Shown here in pieces: positions 41,868 to 50,236 of a stretch of 53,520 nt of DNA. Every line of letters begins with the position of its first letter. Positions within the stretch are counted from its first letter, which is position 1. Origin of the DNA: Regnicoccus frigidus (lineage in GTDB: Bacteria > Cyanobacteriota > Cyanobacteriia > PCC-6307 > Cyanobiaceae); the NCBI GenBank assembly GCA_025194985.1, contig JAOANE010000025.1, positions 1 to 53,520 of the forward strand, in the 5' to 3' direction. The notes below the pieces were generated by a model, which was not told the origin of the DNA, searched no databases, and worked only from the letters and a program-made list of their open reading frames with translations. The position numbers were made by a program, and so were the translations under genes.

Positions 41868-42794
41868 TCAGGCGGCCTCTGGCAATCGAGCCGGCAAGGG
41901 AGCTGGCCCAGCTGTGCGTTGGCGTTCCAGCACAGGGGCCGGGTCGTTGTCGGTTCGCTGCTGCTGTTGCTGCCGCCGAGTCTCCAGGTGGTCCACCTCC
42001 TGCAGCCGCTTGATCTGAAGCGGACCAAAGAGCCCACCCTCCTGCTGCAGGTCGAGTCGGCCCTGGGAGCAGAGAAACAGCAAGGCCCAGAACACCCCCA
42101 CCCGATCGTGATCGAGATCGGCGGGTGCCGACGCTGCCCAGGCCGCAACAAGCTGCTCGAAGTCGACCCATGCGAGGGCCGCGGGCCACTGCTGCAGAAA
42201 CAGGCTCAGGGCCGCGGTGGTTTCTGGCAGTTTCTCGCGGTGGGCCAGGGAGGCCACTTGTTCGATGGCCTCCCGCTCGCTGTAGGGCCGGCTCCTGGGT
42301 TTGGGGCGGTTGCGGCCACCATCCTGCTCCAGCCGCGCGGCGATGTCCTCGAGCTGGCTGATCAGTTCACCGAGGCTGACCGGCCGTTGCAGTGGAGGGG
42401 GTGCCACCGGCCGGCGCCAGAGTTGCCTCTCCGGCCGGCGTGGCAACACAAAACCCGCGAAATCTGCGTCCTCATCATCCGGATCACAGCCGAAGGGATC
42501 CTCGATCAGCTGCGGCGCTGGGAACGTCTGTCGCTCCAGCACCTCGGCCTTCAGGCCCACCAGCACGGCCGCAGCCAGGAAGGCCTCGCTGGAGGCGGCC
42601 AAGTCCTGTTCGTAACTGCCGCCCCGTCCGGCCTGGGTGGCCGCGATCAGGCGGGGCACCTCGATGCGTCCGCGCAGCTGGTCAAGAAAGCCGTCCACAA
42701 CGGCGATCACATCGACGTCCCACGGGTCGATGTCGCCACGTTCAGCGGCGTCCTGAAGCAGGCGAATGGCCAGCCTGGCGCCTGCGTCTGCCAC
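41868..42794 (-). CDS. scpA: Segregation and condensation protein A
   Basis: The 308-residue kleisin-like protein has IRLLQDAAERGDIDPWDVDV and ASSEAFLAAAVLVGLKAEVL near the N-terminus, typical of ScpA, which joins SMC heads with ScpB in chromosome segregation. The C-terminal winged-helix part is LFLCSQGRLDLQQEGGLFGP. A Gln/Pro-rich tail of about 40 residues follows. No scpB is adjacent. It starts with GTG at 42794. The family is normally around 250 residues. Confidence 0.85.
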   Translation of the reverse strand: MADAGARLAIRLLQDAAERGDIDPWDVDVIAVVDGFLDQLRGRIEVPRLIAATQAGRGGSYEQDLAASSEAFLAAAVLVGLKAEVLERQTFPAPQLIEDPFGCDPDDEDADFAGFVLPRRPERQLWRRPVAPPPLQRPVSLGELISQLEDIAARLEQDGGRNRPKPRSRPYSEREAIEQVASLAHREKLPETTAALSLFLQQWPAALAWVDFEQLVAAWAASAPADLDHDRVGVFWALLFLCSQGRLDLQQEGGLFGPLQIKRLQEVDHLETRRQQQQQRTDNDPAPVLERQRTAGPAPLPARLPEAA

Positions 42795-42883
42795 TCCTTC
42801 CCCTCGCTAGGGGCAACGTACCCGGTTTGGCCGGCTGCAGCCAGAAGCCAGCTGGAACTCAGCTGGCTGGCGGACCAATGGGC

Positions 42884-43255
42884 TCAATCGGTTGTGACGG
42901 CTTCGGCGGCCGGTGCGGAACTCTCCCCAGCTGCTGGCAGCAGGCCTAGCTGGGCATCCACGGTGGCCCGATAGCGCTGAATGTCGGCTTCCAGCTCGGT
43001 GATCTTCACCCGCTGGGCTTCTCGATCGCTCTGGGACTGGACCAGCTCCACCTTCTTGACCACGCCGGTCCAGACGGCGAACACCCAGGCGGCCGTGGCG
43101 CCGATCCCGCCAACCACGAGCAACATGGCCGCCAGTGGCAGGGTGGTTGACACGCCCGGCAGGAACTGAACGGTGGTTGGGGCTGTGTTTTCCAGGGTGA
43201 ACATCACCGTGGCCAGCCCGAAGCTGAAGATCAACAGAAAATTCAGCTGTCGCAT
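42884..43255 (-). CDS. LapA-domain (DUF1049) membrane protein
   Basis: The 123-residue protein begins MRQLNFLLIFSFGLATVMFT, followed by LENTAPTTVQFLPG and a second helix AAMLLVVGGIGATAAWVFAV, the two-helix LapA layout. A coiled-coil-like tail (VELVQSQSDREAQRVKITEL, EADIQRYRATVDAQ) follows. Relatives take part in lipopolysaccharide assembly control in proteobacteria; the cyanobacterial role is unclear. The open frame extends to 43420 but that part lacks homology. Confidence 0.82.
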   Translation of the reverse strand: MRQLNFLLIFSFGLATVMFTLENTAPTTVQFLPGVSTTLPLAAMLLVVGGIGATAAWVFAVWTGVVKKVELVQSQSDREAQRVKITELEADIQRYRATVDAQLGLLPAAGESSAPAAEAVTTD

Positions 43256-43377
43256 GGCTCGATTCAGCTGGTCTTGGTTGCTGGCAGGGAGCGTAGGCAG
43301 GGCGATCTGGTTCTGCAATCCGCTGCCGGCAACCGCAGGGTTTCGTAACCGCTCAGAGGCAGGCGCCCCGGGCGCTT

Positions 43378-45045
43378 TCAGCCCAGGGCCGGGGCCTGGA
43401 GCAGGGCGGGGGCCATCCACTCGACCGGCTGGGCGTTGCGGATCAGCCCGTTCTCCGGAGGAGACAGCACCCGGGCCATCACCGATTGCTCGCGTAGCAC
43501 CAGGGCCTCGATGGAGGCGCGGTAGGTGTCGGTGACGATCCTGGGGTACAGACCAATGCCGATGATCGGCACCAGCAGGCAGGAGATCACGTAGATCTCG
43601 CGGGGCTCGGCATCCACCAGCTGGGTGTTGTGGGCCGCCAGCTCGGGGTTCTCCTTGCCGAAGAAGATCTCCCGCAGCATGGAGAGCAGGTAGATCGGCG
43701 TCAGAATCACCCCCACCGCCGCCAGGCCTGCCATGACGATGCGGAAGCTGAGAGAGTAGGCCTCGCTGGTGACGAAGCCCACAAACACCATCAGCTCCGA
43801 GACGAAACCGCTCATGCCCGGTAGGGCCAGCGAGGCCAGCGAACAGACGGTCCAGAGGGCGAACATCTTGCGCATCTTCTGGCCCACGCCGCCCATCTCA
43901 TCGAGCTGCAGGGTGTGGGTGCGGTCGTAGGTGGCGCCCACCAGGAAGAAGAGGCTGGCACCGATCAGGCCATGGCTGACCATCTGCAACATGGCGCCGC
44001 TGGTGCCGAGGGCGCTGAAGCTGCCGATGCCAATCAGCACGAAGCCCATGTGGCTGATCGAGCTGTAGGCGATCTTGCGTTTGAGGTTGCGCTGGGCGAA
44101 GGAGGTGAGGGCGGCGTAGATGATGTTGACCACCCCCAGAACCACCAGCAACGGCGCAAACTGGGCGTGGGCTGCGGGCAGCAGCTGCACGTTGAAGCGC
44201 AGCAGGGCATAGCCCCCCATCTTCAGCAGGATGCCGGCCAGCAACATGTGCACGGGCGCGGTCGCTTCGCCGTGGGCGTCAGGCAGCCAGGTGTGCAGCG
44301 GCACGATCGGCAGTTTCACCCCAAAGGCGATCAGCAGGCCGGCGTAGGCCAGCAGCTCAAAGCGCGTGCCGAAATCCTTGGCCGCCAGGGCTGTGTATTC
44401 AAAGCTGGGGGGGCCGCCACCCTGGAAGCCCATGGCCAGGGCCGCCAGCAGGATGAACACCGAGCCGCCGGCGGTGTAAAGGATGAACTTGGTGGCAGCG
44501 TACTGGCGCTTCTTGGCCCCCCAGATCGCCAACAACAGGTACACCGGCAGCAGTTCCAGCTCCCAGGCCAGGAAGAACAGAAGCATGTCCTGAACGGCGA
44601 AGACGGCGATCTGGCCGCCATCCATCGCCAGGATCAGGAAGAAGAACAGCCGCGGTTTGAAGGTGACCGGCCAGGCGGCCAGCACCGCCAGGGCGGTGAT
44701 GAAGCTGGTGAGCAGGATCAGGGGCATCGAGAGCCCGTCGGCACCGACCGACCAGGCCAGGCCGAGATCGGGCAGCCATTCCACCCGCTCGATCAGCTGC
44801 AGGCCGGCCTCTGAGGGGTCGTAGCCGTTGAGGTAGGCCCCAACGGTGACCAGGAAGGTGAGCAGGGCGACGCCCAGGGCGTACCAGCGAATCGTCTTGC
44901 CGTCGCCGGGATCAGGAATGAACGGGATCAACAGCCCGGCCACGATCGGCATCAGGATCGAGACGCTGAGCCAGGGGAAGGCCCCTGCGTGATCGCCGCC
45001 CAGGACCGCCAGGGCGCCTGGAGCAACGGAGAAATCCAGCGGCAC
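43378..45045 (-). CDS. ndhD: NAD(P)H-quinone oxidoreductase subunit 4 (NdhD)
   Basis: The 555-residue antiporter-like subunit has about 14 membrane helices. Conserved parts are WSVGADGLSMPLILLTSFIT, LLFFLAWELELLPVYLLLAI (key Glu), KLPIVPLHTWLPDAHGEATA (key Lys/His), AYSSISHMGFVLIGIGSFSA. Several NdhD types exist; pairing with ndhF upstream suggests the NdhD1 type of the respiratory/cyclic complex. Start GTG 45045; the open frame goes further but without homology. Confidence 0.95.
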   Translation of the reverse strand: MPLDFSVAPGALAVLGGDHAGAFPWLSVSILMPIVAGLLIPFIPDPGDGKTIRWYALGVALLTFLVTVGAYLNGYDPSEAGLQLIERVEWLPDLGLAWSVGADGLSMPLILLTSFITALAVLAAWPVTFKPRLFFFLILAMDGGQIAVFAVQDMLLFFLAWELELLPVYLLLAIWGAKKRQYAATKFILYTAGGSVFILLAALAMGFQGGGPPSFEYTALAAKDFGTRFELLAYAGLLIAFGVKLPIVPLHTWLPDAHGEATAPVHMLLAGILLKMGGYALLRFNVQLLPAAHAQFAPLLVVLGVVNIIYAALTSFAQRNLKRKIAYSSISHMGFVLIGIGSFSALGTSGAMLQMVSHGLIGASLFFLVGATYDRTHTLQLDEMGGVGQKMRKMFALWTVCSLASLALPGMSGFVSELMVFVGFVTSEAYSLSFRIVMAGLAAVGVILTPIYLLSMLREIFFGKENPELAAHNTQLVDAEPREIYVISCLLVPIIGIGLYPRIVTDTYRASIEALVLREQSVMARVLSPPENGLIRNAQPVEWMAPALLQAPALG

Positions 45046-45136
45046 AGACCTCGGAAGCAGTTCTGGGCGGAGTGTAGAAATACAGGCCGCGCTTGAGCTC
45101 CCCAGATACGGGTTGACACACACAGTGGCGGCAGGC

Positions 45137-47149
45137 CTAGAAGCTGCTGAACAGCACCACCAGGGCAATCACGCCTCCGAAGACGATCAGTGCATAGAAT
45201 TGGGCGCGGCCGGTTTCGAAGTACTTGAGACCCTCGCCGCTGCCGAGGGTGAGCAGGCCGGTGAGGTTGACCACCCCGTCCACCACCTTGGCGTCAACCT
45301 CCAGCACCTGGCGAGCGAGCTTGCGGCTGCCCTTGACGAAAATTCGATCGTTGATGTCGTCGAGGTACCACTTGTTGGCCAGAAAGGCGTTGAGGCGGGG
45401 GAAGCGGCCCGCCACGGCCGTGGCCAGATCCAGCTTGTGTAGGGAGTAGGCCAGGACCGCCACGGTGATCCCGGTGAGCGAGATCACCACCGAGGCGCCG
45501 GCCAGAGGTAAAAAGTCGCCCCAACTGAACTGCTCGGCCATCTCGGCGGCCTCACTGGGGTCAAGCAGGTTGGCGAAGCGGTTGTTCCAGGGGGTCCCAA
45601 GCAGGCCGATCAGCACGGAAGGCACCGCCAAAACCGCAAGCGGGGCTGCCATCTGCCAGCCCGATTCGTGGGGAACGCTGGCGTGCTGGCCATGCCCTTC
45701 CTGGCCTTCTTCCTCCATTGCCACCCGGCCGGCATCGGCCAGCACCTGGGCTTTCAAGGCGGCATCGGTGCCTCGGAACGGCCCCTCAAAGGTGAGGAAG
45801 TAGAGCCGGAACATGTAGAAGGCGGTCATGCCGGCGGTGAGGAAGCCCACCGCCCAGAGCAGGGGGAAGGCGTTGAAGGCCTGGCCGAGGATCTCGTCCT
45901 TGCTCCAGAAGCCCGCCAAAGGAGGGATGCCGCTGATCGCCACGCAGCCGATCAGGAAGGTGGTGGCCGTCACGGGCATGTGCTTGCGCAGACCTCCCAT
46001 CAGGCGCATGTCCTGGGCGAGAACCGGTTCGTGGCCCACCACCTCCTCCATGGCGTGGATCACCGAGCCTGAACAGAGGAACAACATGGCCTTGAAGAAG
46101 GCGTGGGTCACGAGGTGGAACATCCCGGCCACCGGGGCGCCGCATCCCATCGCTAAGACCATGTAGCCCAGCTGGGACACCGTGCTGTAGGCCAGGCCCT
46201 TCTTCAGATCCATCTGGGTGAGGGCGATCGAGGCGCCCAGGAAACAGGTGATCGTGCCGATCACGGCAATGAAGGCCTGCACCTCCTCGAACTGGATGTA
46301 GATCGGCTGAAGGCGGGCCACCAGGAACACGCCGGCCGCCACCATCGTGGCCGCATGGATCAGGGCGGAGATCGGGGTGGGCCCCTCCATGGCGTCGGGC
46401 AACCAGACATGAAGCGGGAACTGGGCCGATTTGGCCATCGGCCCCATGAACACCAACAGGCAGAGGATCACCGCCGCCGGGTGAGAGACGCTGCCATCGG
46501 CCAGGGCCTGGCTGAGGCGGAGGCCGATGTCCTCGAAGCCGAAGCTGCCGGTGGCCCAGAACAGGCCGAGGATGCCGAGCAGCAGGCCGAAATCACCCAC
46601 CCGGTTGACCACAAAGGCCTTCTGGGCGGCGTTGGCGGCACCATCGCGGTCATACCAGAAGCCGATCAGCAGGTAGGAGCTCATGCCCACCAGCTCCCAG
46701 AACACGTAGATCTCGAGCAGGTTGGGGCTGATCACCAGGCCCAGCATCGAGCTGCTGAAAAGGGCCAGATAGGTGAAAAAGCGCACATAACTCTTGTCAT
46801 GGGCCATGTAGCCATCCGAGTACACCATCACCAGCACGGCGATGGTGGTCACCAGGGCCAGCATCACGGCGCCAAGCGCATCGACCCGGAAGCCCATCTG
46901 CAGATTGAAGCTGCCGGCACTGGCCCAGTCGAACAGCACTTCCGTGGGCGGCGCGCCGCCGATCTGCTCGATCAGCACCGCGTAACTGAGCACGGCGGCG
47001 GCCCCGACGCAGCTGATCAGGAAAACAGCGACAGGTTTGCGCAACCTGTTGATGGTGCGATTGAAGCTGATCAGGCTGAGGCCGATCAGAGCTGCCCCCA
47101 GCAGGGGTAGCACTGGAATCAACCAGGCGAGTTCCGAGGCCGATGTCAT
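45137..47149 (-). CDS. ndhF: NAD(P)H-quinone oxidoreductase subunit 5 (NdhF)
   Basis: The 670-residue antiporter-like subunit (NuoL homologue) has FNLQMGFRVDALGAVMLALV, NLLEIYVFWELVGMSSYLLI, QFPLHVWLPDAMEGPTPISA, AYSTVSQLGYMVLAMGCGAP and a long C-terminal segment ending IVFGGVIALVVLFSSF, which includes the lateral helix. It is the distal proton pump of NDH-1. It lies 91 bp upstream of ndhD on the same strand, and the order ndhF-ndhD fits the NdhF1/NdhD1 pair. Confidence 0.96.
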   Translation of the reverse strand: MTSASELAWLIPVLPLLGAALIGLSLISFNRTINRLRKPVAVFLISCVGAAAVLSYAVLIEQIGGAPPTEVLFDWASAGSFNLQMGFRVDALGAVMLALVTTIAVLVMVYSDGYMAHDKSYVRFFTYLALFSSSMLGLVISPNLLEIYVFWELVGMSSYLLIGFWYDRDGAANAAQKAFVVNRVGDFGLLLGILGLFWATGSFGFEDIGLRLSQALADGSVSHPAAVILCLLVFMGPMAKSAQFPLHVWLPDAMEGPTPISALIHAATMVAAGVFLVARLQPIYIQFEEVQAFIAVIGTITCFLGASIALTQMDLKKGLAYSTVSQLGYMVLAMGCGAPVAGMFHLVTHAFFKAMLFLCSGSVIHAMEEVVGHEPVLAQDMRLMGGLRKHMPVTATTFLIGCVAISGIPPLAGFWSKDEILGQAFNAFPLLWAVGFLTAGMTAFYMFRLYFLTFEGPFRGTDAALKAQVLADAGRVAMEEEGQEGHGQHASVPHESGWQMAAPLAVLAVPSVLIGLLGTPWNNRFANLLDPSEAAEMAEQFSWGDFLPLAGASVVISLTGITVAVLAYSLHKLDLATAVAGRFPRLNAFLANKWYLDDINDRIFVKGSRKLARQVLEVDAKVVDGVVNLTGLLTLGSGEGLKYFETGRAQFYALIVFGGVIALVVLFSSF

Positions 47150-47177
47150 CCAGTCCCTGGGCAGTCCCCCGGAGTGT

Positions 47178-47199
47178 AAGCAGACCTCCAGGTCTGCTT
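47178..47199. terminator. 10-bp perfect inverted repeat between Z-ISO-like gene and ndhF
   Basis: AAGCAGACCT and AGGTCTGCTT are separated by only CC, giving a tight hairpin 22 bp past the end of the Z-ISO-like gene and 29 bp before the ndhF start on the same strand. It has no T-tract. It could terminate the upstream transcript or sit in the ndhF leader as a regulatory hairpin. Confidence 0.6.
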
Positions 47200-47221
47200 C
47201 GGGCTGTGTGAGCGACCGCGC

Positions 47222-47923
47222 TCAGCCCAGGGCAGCGCCGAGCGGACCGTCGCTGAAGCTGCTGGTGGCGAGGCCGATGTAGCGATGGCTCCACCAGAGC
47301 CCGCCGATGGCGATGGCGATGCCCAGCTGGGAGGGCCGCAGGAATTCAGCGGGCACCAGCGACTGGCGCCCATCGAGCACGGCTCGAAACGGAAGCACCG
47401 AGGTGTTGGCCTTGACGGCAGCGAAGGCCGGTCCGTAGCGGGCAGCCAGGCGCCGATCGCCGTGCCAGATGGCGAACAGGTGATGGGCGATCAGCCCCAC
47501 ACAGGTGACCAGCGTGAAACTGCTGCCGATCCAGAGCAGGTGGGTCGCACACCAGAGCACCTGGCCAACGGCCTGGGGGTGGCGGCTGATCCGGATGATG
47601 CCGGTGGCATAGAGCCGCTGCTCAGGTTTGAGCAGCGCCGGGATCTCCAGCAGGTTGTAGGTGGCCGGATAGAGGAAGAAGAAGCTGATCGCCGTGCCGA
47701 TCCAGATCAGGGGGATCAGCCCGGCGCTGCCCTGCAGGTTCCAGAGCCGCACGCCGTCGTAGCGATGGGCGAGGAAATAGCCGATCACCAGCACGGCCGA
47801 TGGAATGCTGAGCGCGGCGAACAGCAGCCGCCAGGCCCGGGCGCCGATCCGCTTCTCCCCCCAGACGCGCAGGGCCGCACCGCCGCTGTGGATTACGGCG
47901 AAAGCGAACAGGAGGGCCAGCAT
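47222..47923 (-). CDS. 15-cis-zeta-carotene isomerase (Z-ISO) homologue, NnrU family
   Basis: The 233-residue membrane protein matches plant and cyanobacterial Z-ISO: IHSGGAALRVWGEKRIGARA, HRYDGVRLWNLQ, SFFFLYPATYNLLEIPALL, IIRISRHPQAVGQVLWCATH and HLFAIWHGDRRLAARYG. His 12, Cys 125 and His 128 correspond, from memory, to residues reported as heme ligands in maize Z-ISO. It would isomerise the 15-cis bond of zeta-carotene after phytoene desaturase. The start ATG 47923 is chosen. The gene lies near pds-crtB. It is divergent from rbcR with 155 bp between starts. Confidence 0.88.
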   Translation of the reverse strand: MLALLFAFAVIHSGGAALRVWGEKRIGARAWRLLFAALSIPSAVLVIGYFLAHRYDGVRLWNLQGSAGLIPLIWIGTAISFFFLYPATYNLLEIPALLKPEQRLYATGIIRISRHPQAVGQVLWCATHLLWIGSSFTLVTCVGLIAHHLFAIWHGDRRLAARYGPAFAAVKANTSVLPFRAVLDGRQSLVPAEFLRPSQLGIAIAIGGLWWSHRYIGLATSSFSDGPLGAALG

Positions 47924-48078
47924 CTCCAGGCTGGACTGGTGGTCTGCAAGGGGCAAGCAACGGCCGCAGCTGGGCGGATTCTGACGGCCTGTTGCCCTCT
48001 GCTGCTCCGCTTGGTTCACCCGCAAGGTTTCCCTTAGAGTTCGCCCACTCAGCTGGAGCAAGCCCCACGGGTCATTCC

Positions 48079-49089
48079 ATGGCTGATCTGCCCTTCACCC
48101 TCGATCAGCTGCGCATCCTGCGGGCCATTGCCAGCGAGGGCAGCTTCAAGAAGGCGGCGGACAGCCTCTACGTGACCCAGCCGGCGGTCAGCCTGCAGAT
48201 CCAGAATCTGGAGAAGCAGCTGGATGTTTCCCTGTTTGATCGGGGCGGACGCAAGGCCCAGCTCACCGAAGCCGGCCACCTTCTGTTGAGCTACTGCGAC
48301 CGGATCCTCGGCCAGTGTCAGGAGGCCTGCCGCTCGATCGAGGATCTCCACAACCTCAAGGGGGGGTCGTTGGTGGTGGGTGCCAGCCAGACCACGGGCA
48401 CCTATCTGATGCCGCGGATGATCGGCCTGTTCCGCCAGAAGTATCCCGATGTGGCGGTGCAGCTGCAGGTGCATAGCACCCGGCGCACCAGCTGGAGCGT
48501 GGCCAATGGCCAGGTGGATCTGGCGATCATCGGCGGCGAGCTGCCGTCTGAGCTCAACGACCTGCTGCAGGTGGTTCCCTACGCCAACGATGAACTTGCC
48601 CTGGTACTGCCGATCAAGCATCCGTTGTCGCGCCTGAGCGAGCTGCACAAAGACGACCTCTACCGCCTTGGCTTCGTCTGCCTTGATGCCCAGTCGACCA
48701 CCCGGAAAATGGTGGACCATCTGCTCTCGCGCTCCGGCCTGGAGTTGCAACGTCTCAAGATCGAGATGGAGCTCAACTCCTTTGAGGCGATCAAAAATGC
48801 TGTCCAGTCTGGTCTGGGAGCGGCCTTCCTGCCGGTGGTCTCGATCGAGCGGGAGCTGGCGACCGGCAGCCTGCAACGGCTCCCCGTGGCCGACTTGCTG
48901 GTGCGGCGTCAGCTGAAGTTGATCACCCACCCAGCCCGCTATTGCTCCAGGGCCTCTGAAGCTTTCCGCCGCGAAGTGCTGCCGGAGTTCGCCAGCCCGG
49001 ATAGCCCCCTACGCCAGCCAGCCAAGCCTGCAGCCAGCCCCGACGTGCTGGCTGCAGCGACGGCCCAGAGCGCAGCGGCTCAGAACTGA
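48079..49089 (+). CDS. rbcR: LysR-type regulator RbcR (Ycf30)
   Basis: The 336-residue regulator has an N-terminal helix-turn-helix (FTLDQLRILRAIASEGSFKK, AADSLYVTQPAVSLQIQNLE) and the effector domain with GSLVVGASQTTGTYLMPRMI, FRQKYPDVAVQLQVHSTRRT and VANGQVDLAIIGGELPSELN. These match RbcR/CmpR/NdhR of cyanobacteria and Ycf30 of plastids, which control rubisco and carbon-concentrating genes. The last 40 residues are Pro/Ala-rich. It ends by overlapping DUF3172 by 10 bp. The start at 48079 drops an open extension to 47992. Confidence 0.92.
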   Translation: MADLPFTLDQLRILRAIASEGSFKKAADSLYVTQPAVSLQIQNLEKQLDVSLFDRGGRKAQLTEAGHLLLSYCDRILGQCQEACRSIEDLHNLKGGSLVVGASQTTGTYLMPRMIGLFRQKYPDVAVQLQVHSTRRTSWSVANGQVDLAIIGGELPSELNDLLQVVPYANDELALVLPIKHPLSRLSELHKDDLYRLGFVCLDAQSTTRKMVDHLLSRSGLELQRLKIEMELNSFEAIKNAVQSGLGAAFLPVVSIERELATGSLQRLPVADLLVRRQLKLITHPARYCSRASEAFRREVLPEFASPDSPLRQPAKPAASPDVLAAATAQSAAAQN

Positions 49090-49775
49090 TCGCCTTCGGG
49101 GGTGATCCCGACGGCGTCATCGGCGGCTCCGGCGATGCCGCGGGTCTGGAATTTGTTGCCGCTGATGTCGGTCTGGTAGACGCAGCGGACCACTGGGCTG
49201 TCCCGGATCGAGCCGATGTAGGCAAAGGTGTTCATGCGCTGCTTGCACTGGCGCATCTGCTCGGCGGTCACGGCGCCTTCCTTCTGCAACACGCTCCAGT
49301 TTTCCCGGCGGATCACGCAACCGGCCTGCAGGGTCGGCTGGGTCACGAAACTGCTGCTCGGGTTCATGGTCGTGTAGAGCTCGATGTCGTTCACGAAGGC
49401 ACTCGCACCCCACTGCTTGCAGAACTCCGGATCCGGGACGGCGAGGTCGAGCTGCTGGCTGCTGGCGATGTTGCCCTGGTTGCCCACCGTGTTGCTGGAG
49501 AGGGCGGTGCCGATGCCGATGCCAACCACCAGCACGCCGGCGAGCACGGCCATGGTGGCCACATTGAACTTGAAGGGCTGGGCAGGGGCCGCTCCGACGC
49601 CGCTTGCGCCGTTGCTCTCGATGCCGGCCCGGCCGGGCTGGCGGCGGGGACGGGAGCGTTCGCCGTAGCGCTCCTCGTCGTAGGCCGCGTAGGCGTCGCG
49701 ATCGCCGTTGGTGCTATTGGAACGGTTACGAGCCGAAGAGGGGTCACGCTCGCGGTCGAAACGGGAACGGTTCAT
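49080..49775 (-). CDS. DUF3172 protein
   Basis: The 231-residue protein has an Arg/Ser/Asn-rich cytoplasmic part (1-65), a single helix FNVATMAVLAGVLVVGIGIG (about 68-87), and a conserved domain with PDPEFCKQWGASAFVNDIEL, TLQAGCVIRRENWSVL, MRQCKQRMNTFAYIGSIRD and VVRCVYQTDISGNKFQ. That is the cyanobacterial DUF3172 family, of unknown role, likely exposed outside the membrane with several cysteines. It follows ndhM by one base, suggesting a shared transcript. Confidence 0.85.
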   Translation of the reverse strand: MNRSRFDRERDPSSARNRSNSTNGDRDAYAAYDEERYGERSRPRRQPGRAGIESNGASGVGAAPAQPFKFNVATMAVLAGVLVVGIGIGTALSSNTVGNQGNIASSQQLDLAVPDPEFCKQWGASAFVNDIELYTTMNPSSSFVTQPTLQAGCVIRRENWSVLQKEGAVTAEQMRQCKQRMNTFAYIGSIRDSPVVRCVYQTDISGNKFQTRGIAGAADDAVGITPEGDQF

Positions 49776-49776
49776 C

Positions 49777-50124
49777 TCAGGCCTCCGGGCTGCGGGGCAA
49801 TCCCATCGAATAATTCAGGACCCGGGCATCCGGGTTGTACTTCAGCTCGCCGGCCTGCAGCAATTGCCGGATCGTGCCCTCCAGCTCGGAGCCGATCCTG
49901 CGCAGGTTGTATTCGCTGAGATCCTTGCCGGCGTCGGCCGCCACCAGGTCCTTGAACCGCTTCTGGACTGTCGCGACCACGGCCGGCTCCCAGAGAAACT
50001 CGTTGTCGGGATCGAGGTCGAGGGTGAGTTTGGAGGGATCGGCCACGAGTTGCTCCTCCTCCAGGCGGGCGGTGAACAGCCGTACGTGACGGGTCGTCGA
50101 TTTGAGCAGGAGTTCGTCGGCCAT
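49777..50124 (-). CDS. ndhM: NAD(P)H-quinone oxidoreductase subunit M
   Basis: The 115-residue peripheral subunit, found only in cyanobacterial and plastid NDH-1, reads MADELLLKSTTRHVRLFTAR, LTLDLDPDNEFLWEPAVVAT, VQKRFKDLV and GSELEGTIRQLLQAGELKYN. It lies near the ferredoxin-binding arm. The open frame extends to 50286 without homology, so the ATG at 50124 is chosen. It diverges from pds with 112 bp between starts and is followed by DUF3172 one base away. Confidence 0.94.
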   Translation of the reverse strand: MADELLLKSTTRHVRLFTARLEEEQLVADPSKLTLDLDPDNEFLWEPAVVATVQKRFKDLVAADAGKDLSEYNLRRIGSELEGTIRQLLQAGELKYNPDARVLNYSMGLPRSPEA

Positions 50125-50236
50125 GAAAGGGGGGGCGGAAGTGCCGGAACAGGACGCACGATCTGACTTTAGGAAGCTCTCGTTCAGCGCTGGGCGGCCT
50201 GGGCCTTTTAAGGTTGATTTTGGTTTTTGATTTCCC